From DASUPK01 sp963795665 (GTDB lineage Bacteria; Actinomycetota; Thermoleophilia; Solirubrobacterales; 70-9), in NCBI GenBank assembly GCA_963795665.1, contig CAWCIP010000014.1, forward strand, positions 186,001 through 250,000: DNA of 64,000 bases, in the 5' to 3' direction. The notes beneath the pieces were generated by a model. The model was given only the letters and a program-made list of their open reading frames with translations. It did not search any database and had not been told where the DNA came from. A program made the position numbers and the translations under genes. Of this stretch, positions 36,431 through 45,541 are shown one piece after another; position 1 is the first letter of the stretch, and every line of letters starts with the position of its first letter.

Positions 36431-37798
36431 ATGGCCGAGTACGACGTGATCGTGATCGGAGGCGGGCCGGGGGGATACGTGGCCGCGATCAGGGCCGCCC
36501 AGCTGGGCCAGAAGACGGCCGTCGTCGAACGCGACAAGGCGGGCGGCCGCTGCCTCAACTACGCCTGTATCCCGGCGAAGACCGTGCTCCACACCGCCGA
36601 GATCTTTCACACGGTCAGCGAGGATGGCGCGGAGCTCGGCATCAAGGCCGGCAGCACCTCCATCGACTGGAAGGCACTCCAGGAGCGCCGAACGAAGGTC
36701 TCCAAGACGCTCGAGGACGGCGTCCAGTTCCTCTGGAAGAAGAACAAGGCCGACTTCCTAAAGGGCGAGGCCTCGCTGGTCGGCGGCGGCAAGGTCAAGG
36801 TGGGCGATGACGAGCACCAGGCAAAGGCGATCGTGCTCGCCACCGGCTCGGTGGCGATGCCGATTCCGGGCGTCGACTTCTCCGACCGGGTGATCGACAC
36901 CTGGGGCGCCTATTCGCTCGACTCGATGCCGAAGTCGCTGGTGATCGCCGGCGCCGGCGCGTCGGGCTCCGAGATCGCCTCCGCCTACTCCCGCATGGGC
37001 GTTCAGGTGACCCTGATCGAGATGCTCGACCAGATCCTGCCGCTCGAGGACAAGGACATGGCCCGTGTGGTCGAGCGCCAGTTCAAGAAGGACGGCATGG
37101 AGGTGCTGACTCAGACCAAGGTTGAGTCCGTCGAGGAGCAGAAGACCGGGGTCAAGGTGAAGGCTGGAGAGGTGGAGCTGAAGGCCGACTACCTGGTGAT
37201 CGCCGGAGGACGGCGGCCGGACACCGACCCGCTCAACCTCGACGCCGCGGGGGTCAAGACCAACGACCGCGGCCAGATCGAGATCGACGAGTACCAGCGG
37301 ACCTCAGCCGACGGCGTCTTCGCAATCGGCGATCTCGTCCGTGGCCCCGCCCTCGCCCACAAGGCCGAGGAGGAGGGCGTCGTCGCCGTCGAGACGGCCG
37401 CGGGTCACGAGACCGAGCCGGTCAACATCGACCTCGTCCCCGGAGCGACCTTCACCCATCCGCAGGTGGCGAGCGTCGGGATGACCGAGGAGCAGGCAAA
37501 GGAGACCGGCCGTCAGATCAAGGTGGGCAAGTTCAAGCTGGGGGGCGCCGGCGCATCGGTCGTCTATGACGACCGCGCCGGGCTGGTCAAGATCGTCGGC
37601 GACCCGGAGTACGGCGAGATCCTCGGCGCCCACATCGTCGGCAACATCGCCTGCGACATGATCAGCGAGATCTGCAACGTGATGGCTCTCGAGGGCGGCT
37701 ATCCCGAGCTGCAGCGCATCATCCACCCCCACCCGACGATGTCGGAGGCGATCCTTGATGGCGCCCGCGCCGTCGACGGCTGGGCCATCCACGCCTAG
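36431..37798 (+). CDS. lpdA: Dihydrolipoyl dehydrogenase (E3)
   Basis: The flavoprotein that reoxidises dihydrolipoyl groups of 2-oxoacid dehydrogenases. The 455-residue protein has the FAD motif VIGGGPGGYVAAIRAAQLG, the redox-active disulfide GRCLNYACIPAKT (C-x4-C), the NAD motif GAGASGSEIASAYSRMG, the second FAD motif GVFAIGDLVRGPALAHKA and the C-terminal base in HPHPTMSEAI. It heads the region holding E1alpha, E1beta and E2, separated from them by two unrelated genes. Confidence 0.95.
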   Translation: MAEYDVIVIGGGPGGYVAAIRAAQLGQKTAVVERDKAGGRCLNYACIPAKTVLHTAEIFHTVSEDGAELGIKAGSTSIDWKALQERRTKVSKTLEDGVQFLWKKNKADFLKGEASLVGGGKVKVGDDEHQAKAIVLATGSVAMPIPGVDFSDRVIDTWGAYSLDSMPKSLVIAGAGASGSEIASAYSRMGVQVTLIEMLDQILPLEDKDMARVVERQFKKDGMEVLTQTKVESVEEQKTGVKVKAGEVELKADYLVIAGGRRPDTDPLNLDAAGVKTNDRGQIEIDEYQRTSADGVFAIGDLVRGPALAHKAEEEGVVAVETAAGHETEPVNIDLVPGATFTHPQVASVGMTEEQAKETGRQIKVGKFKLGGAGASVVYDDRAGLVKIVGDPEYGEILGAHIVGNIACDMISEICNVMALEGGYPELQRIIHPHPTMSEAILDGARAVDGWAIHA

Positions 37799-37810
37799 GG
37801 GCGCCGACGG

Positions 37811-38413
37811 ATGAAGATGAATCGGCTGGAGGCCTTCTCTGACGGGGTCTTCGCCGTCGCCATCACGCTCCTGATCCTGGACATCAACGTGCCGGGCGGG
37901 GAGGACCTCTGGCAGCAGCTCAAGGACGAGTGGCCCTCCTTCGCCTCCTTCTTCGTCAGCTTCTGGGTGATCGGGATCATCTGGGTGAACCATCACGGCG
38001 TGTTCGACCATCTGAAGCTTGCGGATAGGCCGGTCCTCTACCTGAACCTGCTGGTCCTAATGACGGTGGTCTTCATCCCGTTCTCAACCGCGCTGATGGC
38101 GGAGCACCTCAAGTCGGGCGCCGACGAGACGATTGCGGCGCTCGTCTACAGCGGTGCGTTCCTGGCGATGGGGCTCGCTTTCGGCGCCCTCTGGACGTAC
38201 ATCACGAGGCACCGCCAGGAGCTCGGCGTCGAGCTCAGCGATGACGAAATCCGCAGGACGACGGTCACGTTTCTGATCGGAAATCCCTTCTACGCCGTCG
38301 CCGTGGTTGTCGCATTCATCAGCCCGGCGGTCGTGCTCGTGATCATCTCGCTGGTCGCCATCTACTACATGGTCGTCGGAATGCGGAGCCCGGAGGTTGC
38401 AGGGCGCGCTTAA
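37811..38413 (+). CDS. TMEM175/DUF1211-family membrane protein
   Basis: A 200-residue protein with six transmembrane helices. The first helix carries the family motif RLEAFSDGVFAVAITLLILD, in which the FSD residues define the potassium pore of TMEM175 channels. Bacterial members have one such repeat and assemble as tetramers (established for the family). The length is normal. It starts 12 nt after lpdA, so it may be co-transcribed. Potassium selectivity is inferred from the motif only. Confidence 0.85.
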   Translation: MKMNRLEAFSDGVFAVAITLLILDINVPGGEDLWQQLKDEWPSFASFFVSFWVIGIIWVNHHGVFDHLKLADRPVLYLNLLVLMTVVFIPFSTALMAEHLKSGADETIAALVYSGAFLAMGLAFGALWTYITRHRQELGVELSDDEIRRTTVTFLIGNPFYAVAVVVAFISPAVVLVIISLVAIYYMVVGMRSPEVAGRA

Positions 38414-38426
38414 ACGCAACGGAGTC

Positions 38427-39026
38427 ATGGCGAAGCCGTCCACTTTCTACTACGACTTCAGCTCGCCGTACTCCTATCTGGCGGCGGAGCGGATCAGCGG
38501 CCTCTTCGCCGAGGCCGAGCTCGAGCAGCCGGAGTGGCAGCCGATCTCCTTCGGCCACGTCCTCAAGGTGACCGGCCGGCGGCCCTGGTCGTTCGAGGAG
38601 GACCGCAGCGCGGACTTCGCCGAGATCCAGCGACGGGCCGACGAGCGCGGACTGCCGGAGGTGCGCTACCCGGAGGGCTGGCCGGTCGAGAACTACAGCC
38701 TGAATCCGATCCGCGCCGCGGTCTACGCCAAGGAATCCGGGCGGGTCGTGTCCTTCACGCTTGCCTGCTTCCGGCAGGTCTTCGCCGCGGGGCGCGACAT
38801 GAGCGATCTCGACAACGTCCTCGTCGCGGCTGCCGCCTGCGAGCTGCACCCGAACGCGGTGCTGAAGGGGATCGAGACGAAATCGGTCAAGGACCGGCTC
38901 CGCGCCGCCACCGACGAGGCGATCGCGCTGGGCGTGGAGGGGATCCCCACGCTCGCCGTGGGGGACCGGTTGTTCTGGGGCGACGACAGGCTGGAGGAGG
39001 CGGTCGCGGCGGCCTCCGTAGCCTGA
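38427..39026 (+). CDS. DsbA-family protein, HCCA isomerase-like
   Basis: A 199-residue thioredoxin-fold protein of the 2-hydroxychromene-2-carboxylate isomerase/FrnE group: TFYYDFSSPYSYLAAERI (with SPYSYLA at the glutathione-binding site), PISFGHVLKVTG, and a C-terminal AIALGVEGIPTLAVGDRLFWGDDRLEEA with cis-Pro. There is a Ser-Pro-Tyr rather than CxxC motif, so it is not a disulfide oxidase. The ATG at 38427 follows an AACGGAG site. The substrate is unknown. Confidence 0.8.
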   Translation: MAKPSTFYYDFSSPYSYLAAERISGLFAEAELEQPEWQPISFGHVLKVTGRRPWSFEEDRSADFAEIQRRADERGLPEVRYPEGWPVENYSLNPIRAAVYAKESGRVVSFTLACFRQVFAAGRDMSDLDNVLVAAAACELHPNAVLKGIETKSVKDRLRAATDEAIALGVEGIPTLAVGDRLFWGDDRLEEAVAAASVA

Positions 39027-39067
39027 AACGAGCGGTGGCGGCTTTACGGCGGGAGTAGGCTGAGCTC

Positions 39068-40294
39068 GTGGCTGAGAGCAAGACCAAGACGAGGCGGAGA
39101 GCGGCGGGATCGCCCGATGGCAAGGGCAAGCCGCCCGCCAGGCTGAAGCTCCCGGACAAGAAGACCTCCCGCGAGCTGCTCAGCCAGATGGCCCTGATCC
39201 GGCGCTTCGAGGAGGAGGCCGGGCGTCAGTACCAGCGCGCCAAGGCCGGCGGGTTCCTGCATCTGGCGATCGGCGAGGAGGCGACGATCGTCGGCACCAC
39301 CTCGGTGATGCGCGACGACGACTACCTGATCGGGACCTACCGGACCCATGGCCACGCGATCGCGCGCGGCACCGACCCCAAGCGGGTGATGGCCGAGATC
39401 TTCGGCCGGGTCGACGGCACCTCCGGAGGTCGCGGTGGCTCGATGCACATCTTCGACCTCGAGCGCCGCTTCATGGGCGGCTACGGGATCGTCGGCGGCA
39501 ACCTGCCGCTCGCGGCCGGTCTGGCGCTGGCGTCCGACTACAAGGGGACCGACGAGGTGACCGTCTGCATGTTCGGCGACGGCGCCTCCAACACCGGGAA
39601 CTTCGGCGAGACGATGAACCTGGCGGCCCTCTGGAGCCTTCCCGTCGTCTTCCTGGTCGAGAACAACCTCTACGGGATGGGCACCGCGCTCGAGCGCCAC
39701 TCGGCGGTGCCAGACCTCTCCCACAAGGCGGAGGGCCTGGGCGTCCCCGGGGTGCGGGTGGATGGCATGGACGTTCTCGCGGTCCGGGAGACGGTGGCTG
39801 AGCACATCGACCTCGCGCGGGAGGAGCACAGGCCGACGCTGATCGAGGCGTTCACCTACCGCTACCGCGGCCACTCCGCCGCCGACCCCGAGGTCTATCG
39901 CGAGAAGGAGGAGGTCGAGGAATGGCAGCGCAAGGACCCGATCGAGTCCTTCGCCGGGCGGCTGATCAAGGAGAAGGTGCTCTCCGCGGAGGATGTCGAC
40001 GCGATCCGCGAGGAGGCCGACCGGATCGTCACGGAGGCGGTCGAGTTCGCCGACAACTCGCCCGAGCCGCCGCTGGACTCGCTCTATGACCACCTCTACG
40101 TCTACGGCGACCAGGTCCCGGGCTGGTACGGGGTGGACGAGCGCTCGCCGGACTCCCACGCGGCCGAGGAGGAGAGAGAGGCGACCGAACGCGCGCGGCA
40201 GCTGGCTGAGAGCGGCGCTGCCTACGCGGAGGACGAGGAAATGCGGGAGGCCGAGGGCGACCTGCCCGATGCGCGGCCGGAGGACGTGCACTGA
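39068..40294 (+). CDS. pdhA: 2-oxoacid (pyruvate) dehydrogenase E1 alpha
   Basis: The TPP-binding alpha subunit of the two-part E1. The 408-residue protein has the thiamine motif GDGASNTGNFGETMN...ENN, MALIRRFEEEAGRQYQ, TYRTHGHAIARG, GGRGGSMHIFD and YRYRGHSAADPEVYR (phosphorylation-loop equivalent). The N-terminal 30 residues are basic and disordered; the last 40 are charged. Whether the natural substrate is pyruvate, acetoin or branched-chain oxoacids cannot be told from sequence. It overlaps pdhB (ATGA). Confidence 0.92.
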   Translation: MAESKTKTRRRAAGSPDGKGKPPARLKLPDKKTSRELLSQMALIRRFEEEAGRQYQRAKAGGFLHLAIGEEATIVGTTSVMRDDDYLIGTYRTHGHAIARGTDPKRVMAEIFGRVDGTSGGRGGSMHIFDLERRFMGGYGIVGGNLPLAAGLALASDYKGTDEVTVCMFGDGASNTGNFGETMNLAALWSLPVVFLVENNLYGMGTALERHSAVPDLSHKAEGLGVPGVRVDGMDVLAVRETVAEHIDLAREEHRPTLIEAFTYRYRGHSAADPEVYREKEEVEEWQRKDPIESFAGRLIKEKVLSAEDVDAIREEADRIVTEAVEFADNSPEPPLDSLYDHLYVYGDQVPGWYGVDERSPDSHAAEEEREATERARQLAESGAAYAEDEEMREAEGDLPDARPEDVH

Positions 40295-41283
40295 TGACGC
40301 AGCTGCGGATGCGCGAGGCGCTGCGGGACGGAATGGCGGAGGAGATGCGCCGTGACGAGAACGTGTTCGTGATGGGCGAGGACGTCGCGGTCTTCCAGGG
40401 GTCCTTCAAGGTGACCGAGGGGCTGCTCGACGAATTCGGCGAGAAGCGGGTCCGCGACACCCCGATCTCCGAGAACTCGATCGTCGGCATGGGCGTCGGC
40501 GCCGCGATGGGCGGCCTGCGTCCGGTCGTCGAGATCATGACCGTCAACTTTGCGCTGCTGGCGATGGATCAGATCGTCAACCACGCCGCCGCGATCCCGT
40601 ACATGTTCGGCGGTCAGGTCCGCGTTCCGGTGGTCATCCGGATGCCGGGCGGCGGCGGCCACCAGCTCGGGCCGACACACTCACACAGCTTCGAGGCGCT
40701 CTTCCTGCAGATTCCCGGCCTGCTGGTCGCATGCCCCTCCACTCCCGCCGATGGCAAGGGCCTGCTGAAGGCGGCGATCCGCGACGACAACCCGGTGATC
40801 TTCATCGAGCACGAGACGCTCTACGGGGCCCGTGGCGAGGTCCCCGAGAACGGCGACGGCGTCGTCAACTTCGGCGAAGCCGCCATTCGCCGCGAGGGGA
40901 CCGACGTGACGATCGTCGGCATCCTGCGGATGGTCGAGGTCGCGATGCAGGCCGCGCGCACGCTCTCGGACGAGCATGGCGTCGAGGCCGAGGTGATCGA
41001 TCCGCGCACCCTGCGCCCGCTCGACCTCGACACGATCGTGAAGTCGGTGCAGAAGACGAACCGGGTGGTGATCGTCGAGGAGGGCTGGCCGCACGGCGGC
41101 GTCGGCGCCAACCTCGCCGCCCTGATCCAGGGGCAGGCGTTTGACTATCTCGACGCGCCCGTCGAGCGGGTGACGGGCGCGGACGTCCACATGCCTTACT
41201 CGAAGCGCATGGAGCAGGCTGCGATCCCGCACGCCGAGCACGTGGTGAGCGCGGCGCTGCAGACGCTGGAGGGGAGCCGCTGA
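40294..41283 (+). CDS. pdhB: 2-oxoacid (pyruvate) dehydrogenase E1 beta
   Basis: The 329-residue beta subunit: LRMREALRDGMAEEMRRDENVFVMGEDVA, RVRDTPISENSIVGMGVGAA, NHAAAIPYMFGGQV, PGGGGHQLGPTHSHSFE, and the C-terminal transketolase-like domain with VEAEVIDPRTLRPLDLDTI and VIVEEGWPHGGVGA. It completes the E1 active site with the alpha subunit. The TGATGG overlap with the E2 gene indicates an operon. Confidence 0.95.
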   Translation: MTQLRMREALRDGMAEEMRRDENVFVMGEDVAVFQGSFKVTEGLLDEFGEKRVRDTPISENSIVGMGVGAAMGGLRPVVEIMTVNFALLAMDQIVNHAAAIPYMFGGQVRVPVVIRMPGGGGHQLGPTHSHSFEALFLQIPGLLVACPSTPADGKGLLKAAIRDDNPVIFIEHETLYGARGEVPENGDGVVNFGEAAIRREGTDVTIVGILRMVEVAMQAARTLSDEHGVEAEVIDPRTLRPLDLDTIVKSVQKTNRVVIVEEGWPHGGVGANLAALIQGQAFDYLDAPVERVTGADVHMPYSKRMEQAAIPHAEHVVSAALQTLEGSR

Positions 41284-42680
41284 TGGTGGACATCGTGATG
41301 CCGCGGCTGTCCGACTCCATGGAGGAGGGGACGGTGCTGCGCTGGCTGAAGGGGGTCGGCGACTCGGTGGCGGTCGGCGAGGAGCTGGTCGAGATCGAGA
41401 CCGACAAGGCGAACATGGTCTACGAGGCGGATACCGCCGGGACCGTGGTCGAGATCCTGGCGCAGGAGGGGGACACGCTGCCGGTCGGGGATCCCAATTG
41501 CGCGGGTTGGGGATGCTTCCGAGGTGGTCGGCGGGCAATGGCGGCGCGCCCGGGGCCGCCGCGACAGCGCGTCCGGCGGGGGGGCCGGGGCTGCGTCCGC
41601 AGCGGGCAGGGCCGGCGACGAAACCACAGTCGGAGGGCCCACGGTCCAGATCAGCCGGCCACCGGACTGCGGGAGCCCGCTGGAGCCTCGGCCCCGGCCA
41701 CGCCGCCGGGTCCCGCGACGCCTGCTGCTGCACCCCCTTCCCCAGCCGCAGCTGGGGGCGACGGGCGCGTCAAGGCGTCTCCCATCGCCAAGCGCATTGC
41801 TCGGGACCGGGGGGTCGACCTGCATGGGCTCTCCGGGTCGGGCCCCGGTGGGCGGATCGTCAAGGCTGACGTGGAGCGAGCGGTTGCTTCGGGCGTTGCC
41901 GCTCCTGCGGCTCCGGCGGCACCCGCTCCGGTCGCTGCTCCAGCCGGGCCCACGCCCGGTGTCGCCGAGAAGCCGGAGACAGCCAAGGGGCAGGTCGAGG
42001 TCGTCGAGCTCACCAAGTTGCAGCAGACCGTCGCTCGCCGGATGGCCGAGTCCAAGGCGACGGCGCCTCACTTCTACCTGCAGGCTGAGATCGACATGAC
42101 GGCCGCCGTCGATGGGCGCGCGGCCCTCAAGGAACAGGCCAAGGAAGGGGAGCCGGTTCCCACCTTCAACGACATGGTCGTCAAGGCCTGTGCGCTGGCG
42201 CTGCGCGAGTTCCCTCGCGCCAACGGCGCCTACCGGGACGGGCGGATCGAGCTCTACTCGCGGATCAATGTCGGTGTGGCCGTTGCCGCTCAGGATGCGC
42301 TGGTGGTGCCCACGGTCTTCGACGCCGATCTGAAGGGGCTGCGGCAGATCTCCACGGAGACGCGGGCTCTGGCATCGCGGGTCAGGGAGGGATCGATCAC
42401 TCCGCCCGAGCTCAGCGGCGGGACCTTCACGGTCTCCAACCTCGGCATGTACGGGATCTCCAACTTCAGCGCCGTGATCAACACGCCGCAGGCCGGCATC
42501 CTGGCGATCGGCGAGCTGAAGCCGAAGCCCGTCGTCACAGACTCAGGGGAAATCGAGGCCCGCCAGCTGATGGGCGTCACCCTCGCCTGCGATCACCGCA
42601 TCCTCTACGGCGCCGATGGCGCTCAGTTCCTGGCGCGGGTGCGGCAGCTGCTCGAGGAGCCGCTGGGGCTCGCCCTGTAG
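41283..42680 (+). CDS. pdhC: Dihydrolipoyl acyltransferase (E2), linker region with several frame changes
   Basis: The core enzyme of the complex. The lipoyl domain (residues 1-70) has IETDKANMVYEAD with the lipoylated Lys. The peripheral-subunit-binding domain is KASPIAKRIARDRGVDLHGL...GPGGRIVKADVE. The catalytic domain runs to the end, with HFYLQAEIDMTAA, FNDMVVKACALAL, TFTVSNLGMYGI and the active-site DHRILYGADGA. Between 41495 and about 41670 the open frame is kept but its translation is not E2-like. Expected Ala/Gly/Pro linker sequence appears in the other frames, with extra bases near 41497 and 41533 and a missing G in the run near 41575-41584. The indels cancel. It is likely low-quality sequence in a repetitive linker. 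Confidence 0.88.
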   Translation: MVDIVMPRLSDSMEEGTVLRWLKGVGDSVAVGEELVEIETDKANMVYEADTAGTVVEILAQEGDTLPVGDPNCAGWGCFRGGRRAMAARPGPPRQRVRRGGRGCVRSGQGRRRNHSRRAHGPDQPATGLREPAGASAPATPPGPATPAAAPPSPAAAGGDGRVKASPIAKRIARDRGVDLHGLSGSGPGGRIVKADVERAVASGVAAPAAPAAPAPVAAPAGPTPGVAEKPETAKGQVEVVELTKLQQTVARRMAESKATAPHFYLQAEIDMTAAVDGRAALKEQAKEGEPVPTFNDMVVKACALALREFPRANGAYRDGRIELYSRINVGVAVAAQDALVVPTVFDADLKGLRQISTETRALASRVREGSITPPELSGGTFTVSNLGMYGISNFSAVINTPQAGILAIGELKPKPVVTDSGEIEARQLMGVTLACDHRILYGADGAQFLARVRQLLEEPLGLAL

Positions 42681-42697
42681 ATAGCGTCCGCGATCGC

Positions 42698-43096
42698 ATG
42701 GATCGCGCGCAGCTGACCGACTGGATCGCGGGATACGAGCGCGCCTGGCGCTCGCCTGGCACAGACGGTCTTGCCGGCCTATTCGCCGAGGACGCCACCT
42801 ACTCGACCGCTCCCTACGAGAGCCCTCATCGGGGGCTCGATGCGATCGGCGCGATGTGGGAGGCGGAGCGCCTTGGGCCCGACGAGGAATTCGAGATGAG
42901 CAGCGAGATCGTGGCCGTCGAGGGCGACACCGGCGTCGTCAGGGTCGAGGTCCGCTACGGGGCGCCGAAGGGCAAGGAGTACCGGGATCTCTGGATCGTT
43001 CGCCTGGACGATCGGGGTCTCTGCTTCCACTTCGAGGAATGGCCGTTCTGGCCGCCGGATCAGGTGGGCGCGCCGGCTGCCGGAGCCTCCGGCTGA
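42698..43096 (+). CDS. NTF2/SnoaL-like protein
   Basis: A 132-residue NTF2-like protein: LTDWIAGYERAWRSPGTDGLAGLFAEDATYSTAPYESPHRG, AIGAMWEAERLGP, EFEMSSEIVAVEGDTGVVRV, and a C-terminal WIVRLDDRGLCFHFEEWPFWP. It starts 17 nt after the E2 stop and may be co-transcribed with the dehydrogenase. Activity cannot be assigned. It ends before an inverted repeat (43107-43138). Confidence 0.75.
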   Translation: MDRAQLTDWIAGYERAWRSPGTDGLAGLFAEDATYSTAPYESPHRGLDAIGAMWEAERLGPDEEFEMSSEIVAVEGDTGVVRVEVRYGAPKGKEYRDLWIVRLDDRGLCFHFEEWPFWPPDQVGAPAAGASG

Positions 43097-43106
43097 GGGC
43101 CGGGGC

Positions 43107-43138
43107 GACCCTGACACGGCACCGGGGGACTCAGGGTC
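43107..43138. terminator. Inverted repeat, possible terminator or operator
   Basis: GACCCTGA (43107-43114) pairs perfectly with TCAGGGTC (43131-43138) across 16 nt. It follows the NTF2-like gene and precedes the MMPL gene. There is no T-run, so a role as operator is equally possible. Confidence 0.35.
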
Positions 43139-43231
43139 GGTTGGGTGACATTCCCCATAGACGGCAGGGCCGATCGAAGGCAGGCTGATGCGGCACTCGG
43201 AAGCCCTCACGACCCACGGAAGGGGATCCCC

Positions 43232-45466
43232 TTGAACAGGAGCAAGAACCTCGCCGCCCGCGCCGGCCGCTGGAGCGCCGCCCACCGCAAGACGGCCATC
43301 CTCGGCTGGCTCGCCTTCGTGATCGCCGCGACGTTCGTCGGCGGATCGCTCGGCACCAAGACGCTCGGCAACAACCAGTCGAACGTCGGCGAGTCGGGCC
43401 GAGCCGACAAGTCGATCGATGACGCGTTCCCGGACAAGGCTCAGGAAACTGTCCTGGTCCAGAGCCAGGACGGCGTCCCCGCGACGAATCCGGGCTTTCG
43501 GGCGACCGTGAAGGAGACCGAGGCGGCGCTCGCCGAGAACCGGCACGTGCGCAACATCGAGGGCCCGTACGCTCCGGGCAACGAGGGCCAGATCTCGAAG
43601 GACGGCCACTCGGCCCTGATCCGCTTCGAGCTGCCCGGGTCGGACAGCCACACCGAAGACGTCGTCGCGTCCACGCTGAACACGGTCCACCGCCTCGACG
43701 CCCGGCAGGCGAGCTATCGGATCGAGGAGTTCGGCCAGGCGAGCGCCAACAAGGAGCTCTCCAAGAGCTTTGAGAACGACTTCAAGCGCGCCGAGCTCAC
43801 CTCGCTGCCGATCACGCTGATCATCCTGGTGATCGCCTTCGGCGCCCTGGTCGCGGCCGGCGTCCCACTCCTGCTGGCGATCACGGCCGTGCTGGCTGCG
43901 ATCGGGCTGATCGCGCCGATCAGCCAGATCTGGCCGGTTGACGAGTCGATCTCGTCGGTCGTCCTGCTGATCGGGCTCGCGGTCGGGGTCGACTACTCGA
44001 TGTTCTATCTGCGGCGCGAACGCGAAGAGCGCGCCAAGGGGCTGAGCGAGAGCGCCTCGCTGGAAGCCGCAGCCGCCACCTCAGGCCGCGCGGTTCTGGT
44101 CAGCGGCCTCACGGTGCTGATCGCCATGTCGGGGATGTATCTGGCCGGCGACCCGACCTTCCGCTCGTTCGCGACCGGGACCATCCTGGTCGTCGCGATC
44201 GCGATGCTCGGCTCGGTCACGGTGCTGCCCGCGGTCCTCTCCAAGCTCGGGGACCGGGTGAACAAGGCACGGATCCCGTTCCTGCCCAGCCCCGAGGAGC
44301 GGGCGGGCCGCGAGCCGCGGCTCTGGAGCGCGCTGCTCGACAGGGTGCTGCGCCGCCCGGCGATCTCCGCCGGCCTCGCGACGGCGCTGCTGCTCGTGCT
44401 CGCGCTGCCGGCGCTGAACATCAAGACGGCCGTGGCGGGCGTCGACGCGCTGCCCCAGAACCTGGAGGTGATCAAGACCTACAACCGGATGCAGGAGGCC
44501 TTCCCGGGCGGCCAGGTGCCCGCCCAGGTCGTCGTGCAGGCCAACGACGTCCGTTCCCCCGCGGTCCAGCGGGCGATGGCCGACCTGCGCAATCAGGCCA
44601 GGGCCGATGCGAAGCACTTCGGTGCGCCGATCACCGTCGACGTCAGCCCGAATCACACGGTCGCCGTGCTCTCCATCCCGGTGCAGGGGGACGGCAACGA
44701 CGACGCCTCCATCGCCGCGCTCAAGAAGCTGCGCAGCGACCTGGTGCCGCGAACGGTGGGATCGGTCAACGGCGTGACCGTCGGGGTGACCGGGCAGACG
44801 GCGCAGTCCGAGGACTTCAACAGCCTGATGGACTCGCGGCTGCCGATCGTCTTCGGGTTCGTGCTCACCATGGCGTTCCTGCTCCTGCTGGTGACGTTCC
44901 GCTCGATCGTGATCCCGATCAAGGCGATCCTGCTGAACCTGCTCTCGGTCTCGGCGGCATACGGGATCGTCACCTGGATCTTCCAGGACGGCCACCTCGA
45001 GTCGGCTCTGAACTTCAAGGCGACCGGCTCGGTGCTCTCGTGGCTGCCGATGTTCATGTTCGTGATCCTCTTCGGGCTCTCGATGGACTACCACGTGTTC
45101 ATCCTCACCCGGATCCGCGAGGCCTACGACAACGGGGAGTCCACGGCGGACGCGGTCGCGCATGGGATCAAGTCGACCGCATCGGTGATCACCGCCGCCG
45201 CATTCGTGATGGTCGCCGTGTTCGGGATCTTCGCGACGCTCTCGTCGGTGATCTTCAAGGAGTTCGGCATCGGGCTGGCGAGCGCGGTGCTGATCGACGC
45301 GACGATCGTCCGCGGCGTGCTGCTGCCGTCGGCGATGAAGATGCTCGGCGACTGGAACTGGTATCTGCCGAGCTGGCTCGAGTGGCTGCCCAGGGTGGGA
45401 CCGAGGCGGACCGAGCGGCGCGGCAGGCCCCCCGAGCGGCCGGCCGTCGCAGGCGCCGACGCCTGA
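43232..45466 (+). CDS. MMPL/RND-family membrane transporter
   Basis: A 744-residue exporter of the MMPL family with about 12 transmembrane helices in two halves, each preceded by a large extracytoplasmic loop. Visible features: HRKTAILGWLAFVIAATFVGG (TM1), LPITLIILVIAFGALVAAGVPLLLAI, the GLAVGVDYSMFYLRREREER segment of TM4 and its counterpart FGLSMDYHVFILTRIREAYDNG with the proton-relay Asp-Tyr pairs. These proteins move lipids or small molecules with proton energy. The TTG at 43232 follows an AAGGGG site. The substrate is unknown. Confidence 0.9.
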   Translation: MNRSKNLAARAGRWSAAHRKTAILGWLAFVIAATFVGGSLGTKTLGNNQSNVGESGRADKSIDDAFPDKAQETVLVQSQDGVPATNPGFRATVKETEAALAENRHVRNIEGPYAPGNEGQISKDGHSALIRFELPGSDSHTEDVVASTLNTVHRLDARQASYRIEEFGQASANKELSKSFENDFKRAELTSLPITLIILVIAFGALVAAGVPLLLAITAVLAAIGLIAPISQIWPVDESISSVVLLIGLAVGVDYSMFYLRREREERAKGLSESASLEAAAATSGRAVLVSGLTVLIAMSGMYLAGDPTFRSFATGTILVVAIAMLGSVTVLPAVLSKLGDRVNKARIPFLPSPEERAGREPRLWSALLDRVLRRPAISAGLATALLLVLALPALNIKTAVAGVDALPQNLEVIKTYNRMQEAFPGGQVPAQVVVQANDVRSPAVQRAMADLRNQARADAKHFGAPITVDVSPNHTVAVLSIPVQGDGNDDASIAALKKLRSDLVPRTVGSVNGVTVGVTGQTAQSEDFNSLMDSRLPIVFGFVLTMAFLLLLVTFRSIVIPIKAILLNLLSVSAAYGIVTWIFQDGHLESALNFKATGSVLSWLPMFMFVILFGLSMDYHVFILTRIREAYDNGESTADAVAHGIKSTASVITAAAFVMVAVFGIFATLSSVIFKEFGIGLASAVLIDATIVRGVLLPSAMKMLGDWNWYLPSWLEWLPRVGPRRTERRGRPPERPAVAGADA

Positions 45467-45491
45467 AGCTCACCCATCACGCAGGCAACGC

Positions 45492-45522
45492 GAGAGGGGC
45501 GGCCGACGGAGCCGCCCCTCTC
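45492..45522 (+). terminator. Strong hairpin after the MMPL gene
   Basis: The 12-bp perfect stem GAGAGGGGCGGC (45492-45503) / GCCGCCCCTCTC (45511-45522) has a 7-nt loop. There is no T-run, as is common in actinobacteria. It separates the MMPL gene from lipB. Confidence 0.75.
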
Positions 45523-45541
45523 CGCGTGTGACAATTGCCCT

